From contig CALFXQ010000293.1 in NCBI GenBank assembly GCA_937958285.1, forward strand, positions 1-8,673: DNA of 8,673 nucleotides. The letters run 5' to 3'. The position numbers were made by a program, and so were the translations under genes. This DNA is from an uncultured Fusibacter sp. (lineage in GTDB: Bacteria > Bacillota > Clostridia > Peptostreptococcales > Acidaminobacteraceae). Under the pieces are notes generated by a model, which made no database searches, was not told the origin of the DNA, and saw only the letters and a list, made by a program, of their open reading frames with translations. Shown here piece by piece: positions 4,700-8,673 of the stretch; within the stretch, counting starts at the first letter, position 1; the number at the start of each line of letters is the position of its first letter.

Positions 4700-7318
4700 C
4701 GACTCAATAACCTGATAAAACTCTGTAAAGTTTAAGGGTTTTGTCAAAAATGCGTCCATTTCAGCGTCTAGGCACTTTTGTCTATCGCTTTCGAATGCAT
4801 TTGCCGTAAGGGCGACTATAGGCGTATGACCGACTCTGCTGCGCTCTATCGTTCTAATCTGCTTTGATGCGAGTAGCCCATCGAGAACGGGCATTTGCAC
4901 ATCCATTAAAATGAGGTCATACTCATTTTCGGTAAATTTATTGACAGCCTGTTGGCCATCCTTGCAAATGGTTACGGTCCAACCCTTTGTCGAGGCGAGC
5001 TTCTTTAAAAGCAGACCACTCACTTCATCATCTTCTGCAACTAACAGATGAATTGCCCGCTTGGCGCCAAGATCTTTTATTGGCAAAGCGCGCTTGACTT
5101 CAGCAATGGGGTCATTATTCAGGCTAAAGGGTAAGATAAAAGTGAAGGTTGAGCCTTGACCATAGGTGCTTTTGACGTGCATGCTTCCATTCATTTGTTC
5201 AACTAAACCCTTGCAAATGGACAATCCTAGTCCGCTGCCACCAAACTGCCTTGTCATCGATGCATCTAGTTGCGTAAAGCGATCAAATATTCTTTCGGTA
5301 GCATGATCTGGAATCCCAACACCTGTATCGGTCACATTGAATGCCACATTTAGTGTATTGTTATTGGCAGAAGACTTATTTACTGTAACGCGAATCTCGC
5401 CATCAGAAGTGAATTTATAAGCATTTCCCACTAGATTGTTTAGTATTTGCTTTACTCTAAAGCCATCGCCATGGAGAACCGTGGGCAAATCATCGCTTAT
5501 AGAGGTCACAAACCTCAATTGCTTTTCTTTGGTGGCAGGAAGAAAGAGTGATTCAATATCGGCAACTAAATCGTGCAGGTTGAATACATGATTGTCGATC
5601 GCGAGGACATTTGCTTCAATTTTTGCGTAATCAAGGATATCATTGACTAGCTTTAACAAGGAGTCTGAGGATTTTCTAGACATATTCACAAGGTCCATTT
5701 GCTCGTGCGAAAGTGGTGTAAGTTCTAGAAGCTGAAGGGCGCCAATCATGCCATTCATGGGTGTTCTAATCTCATGAGACATGTTTGCTAGAAAATGTGA
5801 CTTTGCAGTATTGGAGGCTTCAGCCTTTTCTTTGGCTTCTAACAACTCCTCATTTTCTCTTTCCATCAATTGCCTAGCGTGTACATCTAGTGTGATATCT
5901 GAAATAACGGTAGCAAAGTGGTCGGGAGAAGGTGCGTACACATTGACGTGGAAATACTTATCGAGTTCTGATGAGTAATTAGAAAAAGAATATGGAATAC
6001 CTGTCTTTACCACATTGGCATAGGTGTCAATCCAAATCCGTTCTGTTTTGGGTAGAATCTCTAAAACGGTTTTTCCAATAATGTTATAGCGCCGTAAACC
6101 AGTTAAGTCCTCAAAGGCGTGATTAGCATCAAGAAATTTATAATCGATGGCATTTCCTTGATTGTCGTAAATCAGCTCATGTAGGGCAAAGCCATCGTGC
6201 ATATTATTAAACAAGGCCTCAAACCGCGCATTATTTGTCGTTAATTCTTCAAGTGCTATATTGAGTTTTGAATTGACGACTTTAATGTTTTTTTCTGAAA
6301 TCCACTTCGAAACAAGTCCAATAAATAGGAAAGTGACGATAAATGCGACGCCTAAAATGATAAAGCGATACTTCTTCCAAATTTGTGAAAATGAGAAGGG
6401 TTCAATATTATCGAAGGGCTTTAGTTTTAATGCCCGCATCACTTCTTCAACACCGAGATAATTTGAGGGGATATTAAAACCGTAAATGCCAATTTCTTGA
6501 GCCGGTGCATCACCAGGCTTAATCGATAAGAGCATTGAGGCTACAGCTCTAGAAGTGTCTATATCCACATGAGAAGCAGCTGCAAAGGGCCACTCCGGGT
6601 ATAAGTTAGTCGATATCAAGTATCCAAAATTGGGGTAAGTACGATTGTCTATAACCCTAATTTCTGCTAGGTCTATCTCGCCTTCTAAAGCCATTTTCTC
6701 GAGCGTGCCCGATCTTACAAAACCAGCGTCGACCTCGCCGTTTATAACCTTCTCAACAGCATATGTATGTGGCATGCCCGTAAAAACAAAGTCGAAATCT
6801 GTATCTAGATCGAGCCCTTCTTTTAAGAGTTCATATGCCTGTGCTTGGTATCCACCAAGTGAACTTTTTGAAACCGCACTAATGGATTTACCCTTAAGCT
6901 CCCGTATAGAATTTATGCTCGTATTCGTCGATTTTGTGAAGATAACACCACCGAAATGGGTTTGGCTGGTCTCGCCATCTTTCTCAAGGAGCGTGGCGAT
7001 TGAACCCGACAAATTATAGGTGGTCTTTAGCTCAATAAAATGCCCTGGATTAGTAAGCACAAAATCTAAGGCTTTATTGGAAACAGCGCGATCCATTTCA
7101 TCGTAAAAGAGTGGGACAACCTCAAAGGAAAGGCCCTCAAGAGATGTATTCAAGTAATCTGCAAGGGGGCGCCACTTCTTAAGCGTGGCATCTTTATCTT
7201 CGTATGAGAGAATGCCAATTTTTAAGACTTGATTTTGTGAGGCAAATAAAAAAAACTGTACGGTCAAAAGATAGAGCAAAGTCAATATAAGAAATACCTT
7301 AATGTGTTTTACTTGCAT
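4688..7318 (-). CDS. Membrane hybrid sensor histidine kinase with PhnD-like sensor, PAS, transmitter and receiver
   Basis: An 876-residue hybrid kinase. Residues 6-26 form a signal-anchor or first membrane helix. Residues 30-300 resemble periplasmic phosphonate/phosphate-type binding proteins (LKIGILSYEDKD, KWRPLADYLN, DFVLTNPGHF, INGEVDAGFV), the sensor type used by TtrS-like kinases. A membrane helix lies near 318-338. A coiled linker and a PAS domain (about 362-480) follow. The H-box is SHEIRTPMNG with His515. The N-box is ILNNLVGNAYKF (627-632), G1 is DTGVGIP (664-670) and G2 is GGSGLGLS (693-700). The receiver has acidic residues 762-764, phospho-acceptor Asp806 (LMDVQMPVLDG) and Lys860. 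All key residues are present. The ATG has GAGGAG about six bases upstream. The ligand is unknown, and no separate output regulator lies next to it. The last codons fall inside a 74-bp repeat. Confidence 0.95.
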   Translation of the reverse strand: MQVKHIKVFLILTLLYLLTVQFFLFASQNQVLKIGILSYEDKDATLKKWRPLADYLNTSLEGLSFEVVPLFYDEMDRAVSNKALDFVLTNPGHFIELKTTYNLSGSIATLLEKDGETSQTHFGGVIFTKSTNTSINSIRELKGKSISAVSKSSLGGYQAQAYELLKEGLDLDTDFDFVFTGMPHTYAVEKVINGEVDAGFVRSGTLEKMALEGEIDLAEIRVIDNRTYPNFGYLISTNLYPEWPFAAASHVDIDTSRAVASMLLSIKPGDAPAQEIGIYGFNIPSNYLGVEEVMRALKLKPFDNIEPFSFSQIWKKYRFIILGVAFIVTFLFIGLVSKWISEKNIKVVNSKLNIALEELTTNNARFEALFNNMHDGFALHELIYDNQGNAIDYKFLDANHAFEDLTGLRRYNIIGKTVLEILPKTERIWIDTYANVVKTGIPYSFSNYSSELDKYFHVNVYAPSPDHFATVISDITLDVHARQLMERENEELLEAKEKAEASNTAKSHFLANMSHEIRTPMNGMIGALQLLELTPLSHEQMDLVNMSRKSSDSLLKLVNDILDYAKIEANVLAIDNHVFNLHDLVADIESLFLPATKEKQLRFVTSISDDLPTVLHGDGFRVKQILNNLVGNAYKFTSDGEIRVTVNKSSANNNTLNVAFNVTDTGVGIPDHATERIFDRFTQLDASMTRQFGGSGLGLSICKGLVEQMNGSMHVKSTYGQGSTFTFILPFSLNNDPIAEVKRALPIKDLGAKRAIHLLVAEDDEVSGLLLKKLASTKGWTVTICKDGQQAVNKFTENEYDLILMDVQMPVLDGLLASKQIRTIERSRVGHTPIVALTANAFESDRQKCLDAEMDAFLTKPLNFTEFYQVIESMLQ

Positions 7319-7367
7319 ACGCTCTCCTCATTTAATCTTATCTCTATAAATCTCTATAAATCTCATT

Positions 7368-7395
7368 ATTCTAAACATCTAGAAGTTTGTTTCAA
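7368..7395 (-). promoter_or_regulatory. Candidate promoter of the hybrid kinase gene
   Basis: On the minus strand, TTGAAA (7395-7390) and TAGAAT (7373-7368) each match consensus at 5 of 6 positions, with a 16-base spacer. A perfect TTGACA lies six bases further upstream (7401-7396) but has no good -10 at normal spacing. Transcription would start near 7361 and the leader would be about 43 bases long. Confidence 0.55.
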
Positions 7396-7512
7396 TGTCA
7401 AAAGTGATGTGTAAATATACCTGGCAAAAGCTTGTGTAAAGTATTTTATGATATTACCCAACTTTATATCTATAATCTCATAAAAATATTTTAATCGCCG
7501 TGCATTACTATA

Positions 7513-7541
7513 TTGGTAATATGCGTGGAGTAACATATAAT
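7513..7541 (+). promoter_or_regulatory. Promoter of the CheB-CheR gene
   Basis: TTGGTA (7513-7518) and a perfect TATAAT (7536-7541) are separated by 17 bases. The start of transcription would be near 7548, leaving about 57 bases of leader before an AGGAGGTGA ribosome binding site (7592-7600). Confidence 0.65.
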
Positions 7542-7604
7542 TAGTACATGTAGTGTCTTGTGTATGCAGATGCTTATGAGCAATCAATTTCAGGAGGTGA
7601 GACA

Positions 7605-8673
7605 ATGAACAAGCCTATTTTTTACGTTGGCGTAGGTGCTTCTGCTGGTGGTCTAGAGGCCTTAGAACTTTTCTTTAAATCCATGCCCATCGATATGAAT
7701 GTTACCTTCATTGTCGTTCAGCATCTATCTCCAGATTATAAGAGCTTAATGAATGAGCTCCTTTCTAGACACACAAAGATGGCAATACAAGTCATAGAGA
7801 ATGGCGTGTTTGCAAAGCCCAATTGTATCTACCTCATTCCACCTAGAATGAATTTGTCCATTTATCATGGGCAATTGTTTTTAGAAGAGCAAAAGAATGT
7901 TCAAAAGTTGAATTTGCCCATCGATGTATTTTTTAGGTCACTAGCTGTAGATCAAGAAAAACGTGCCATTGGCGTAATTTTGTCTGGAACAGGCAGCGAT
8001 GGTGCCTTGGGCATTCGTGCTATTAAAGAATCGGGTGGTATGGTTCTTGTTCAAGATGAGCATTCTGCAAAATTTGATGGCATGCCATTGAGTGCTATTG
8101 CCACTGGTTTAGTGGATTCCATTTTGCCTGCTGAAGATATGGCAGAGGCGATAATGAATTATATTGAACACCCCTTCAGTATGAAAAAAGATGCTCAGCT
8201 ACCTGTGGAGCTAGATAACCTCTCAAAAGTGCATATGATTTTGAGGGAGTCCTGTGGTGTCGATTTTTCGTACTACAAAGAGAGTACAGTGGTTAGGCGC
8301 ATCGAACGTCGCGTTCAGATTAATCGCTTTGCAAGCCTAGAAGAGTACGTTCCCTTTTTAAATGAGTCCATTAAAGAAAAGGAAACGCTTTATCGCGAAC
8401 TTTTAATTGGCGTCACGGGCTTCTTTAGAGATGAAGAGGCATTTAATAGCTTGAGTGAGAAGGTATTACCACTCTTAAACTACGAAAAAAAGACCCTGCG
8501 CATTTGGTCGGCTGCATGCTCAACAGGAGAAGAAGTCTACTCTCTTGCAATTCTTTTTAGAGAGTTTTTGGAAAAGAATCGAATTGACTGCGAGATTAAA
8601 ATCTTTGCCACCGACATAGACCGTCAAGCCCTTGATAAAGCAGATAAAGGACTTTATATAGACGGGATTAGCG
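7605..8673 (+). CDS. CheB-CheR fusion protein, N-terminal part (3' end outside window)
   Basis: Fusion of a protein-glutamate methylesterase and a glutamate O-methyltransferase. Translation gives 356 residues before the window ends. Residues 1-190 are the CheB catalytic domain: GASAGG with Ser13, VVQHLSP with His40, and SGTGSDGALG with Asp132, the expected catalytic triad. No receiver domain precedes it. CheR follows from about residue 203: the N-terminal helical part has SYYKESTVVRRIERRV, then LIGVTGFFRD, and the SAM-binding motif is RIWSAACSTGEEVYSLA (299-315), with ATDID at 335-339. The start has an excellent AGGAGGTGA site four bases upstream. Most such fusions continue into a long coiled coil and PAS or kinase domains, so the full protein is probably a signalling scaffold and not a plain chemotaxis enzyme. 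No other che gene is visible. It is divergent from the hybrid kinase, so the two may be co-regulated. Confidence 0.95.
   Translation, partial: MNKPIFYVGVGASAGGLEALELFFKSMPIDMNVTFIVVQHLSPDYKSLMNELLSRHTKMAIQVIENGVFAKPNCIYLIPPRMNLSIYHGQLFLEEQKNVQKLNLPIDVFFRSLAVDQEKRAIGVILSGTGSDGALGIRAIKESGGMVLVQDEHSAKFDGMPLSAIATGLVDSILPAEDMAEAIMNYIEHPFSMKKDAQLPVELDNLSKVHMILRESCGVDFSYYKESTVVRRIERRVQINRFASLEEYVPFLNESIKEKETLYRELLIGVTGFFRDEEAFNSLSEKVLPLLNYEKKTLRIWSAACSTGEEVYSLAILFREFLEKNRIDCEIKIFATDIDRQALDKADKGLYIDGIS

Larger units (their letters stand above)
7319..7604. other. Divergent control region between hybrid kinase and CheB-CheR gene
   Basis: 286 AT-rich bases carrying one promoter for each direction. It also holds a 10-bp tandem repeat (ATCTCTATAA, 7340-7359, plus a partial) in the probable kinase leader. 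TGTGTAAA occurs twice, 25 bases apart (7408-7415 and 7433-7440). GCATTAC (7502-7508) faces GTAATATGC (7516-7524) as an imperfect inverted repeat over the CheB-side -35 box. I see no gene or known riboswitch here. Confidence 0.7.

Noticed and set aside
6645..7019. 124-codon plus-strand frame inside the hybrid kinase
   Set aside because: It is antisense to the conserved PhnD-like sensor region and has no translation signal or family motif of its own.
2614..7578. Resemblance of TGTGTATATGCTTATG (2614) to TGTGTATGCAGATGCTTATG (7559) as a shared leader element
   Set aside because: The match needs a 4-base gap and covers only 16 bases, and no structure supports it.
7366..7605. 79-codon minus-strand frame across the divergent control region
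   Set aside because: It begins opposite the CheB-CheR start, lacks a ribosome binding site, overlaps both promoters, and has an AT-driven composition.

Overview
The window looks like accessory or signalling-rich chromosome of a low-to-moderate-GC Firmicute, most likely a Clostridia-type anaerobe. The reasons are strong AGGAGG ribosome binding sites, sigma-A-like promoters, a CD3324-type HTH protein, a Clostridia-style aminoglycoside-phosphotransferase relative, and tight small-regulator operons. The taxonomic guess is an inference and no marker gene is present.

Left to right: (1) the 3' end of a plus-strand histidine kinase with an unusual DHp domain (1-981). (2) A short convergent gap (982-1130) holding a decayed fragment nearly identical to part of the receiver domain of the kinase at 4688-7318. 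(3) A minus-strand two-gene operon (2549 to 1131): an aminoglycoside-phosphotransferase-like protein with no obvious N-lobe and an erased HGD catalytic motif, then an HTH protein fused to a ParB-like domain that is also degenerate. (4) A 376-base gap (2550-2925) with a probable promoter, a 7-bp and an 8-bp tandem repeat, and a 74-bp hairpin/terminator. (5) A minus-strand three-gene operon (4527 to 2926): a four-helix membrane protein, a small XRE-family regulator, and an atypical short-chain dehydrogenase. These genes are packed with a 1-nt gap and a 4-nt overlap, behind a promoter whose -35 box lies inside an 18-bp perfect palindrome. (6) A second copy of the 74-bp hairpin, identical base for base, which contains the stop codon of (7), a large minus-strand membrane hybrid sensor kinase (PhnD-like sensor, TM, PAS, HisKA, HATPase, REC; 7318 to 4688). 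(8) A divergent control region (7319-7604) with one recognisable promoter for each side. (9) The start of a plus-strand CheB-CheR fusion (7605 to beyond the window end).

Functionally this is a signalling neighbourhood. It has two sensor kinases and a methylesterase/methyltransferase fusion of the kind that often continues into PAS and kinase domains. It also has an apparently autoregulated membrane-protein/XRE/SDR operon and an operon of two proteins that keep a recognisable fold but have lost family signature residues. The most unusual features are the degenerate pseudo-APH/HTH-ParB-like pair and the scatter of pieces of the hybrid kinase's 3' end (one 74-bp perfect copy, one about 40-bp decayed copy) around the locus.
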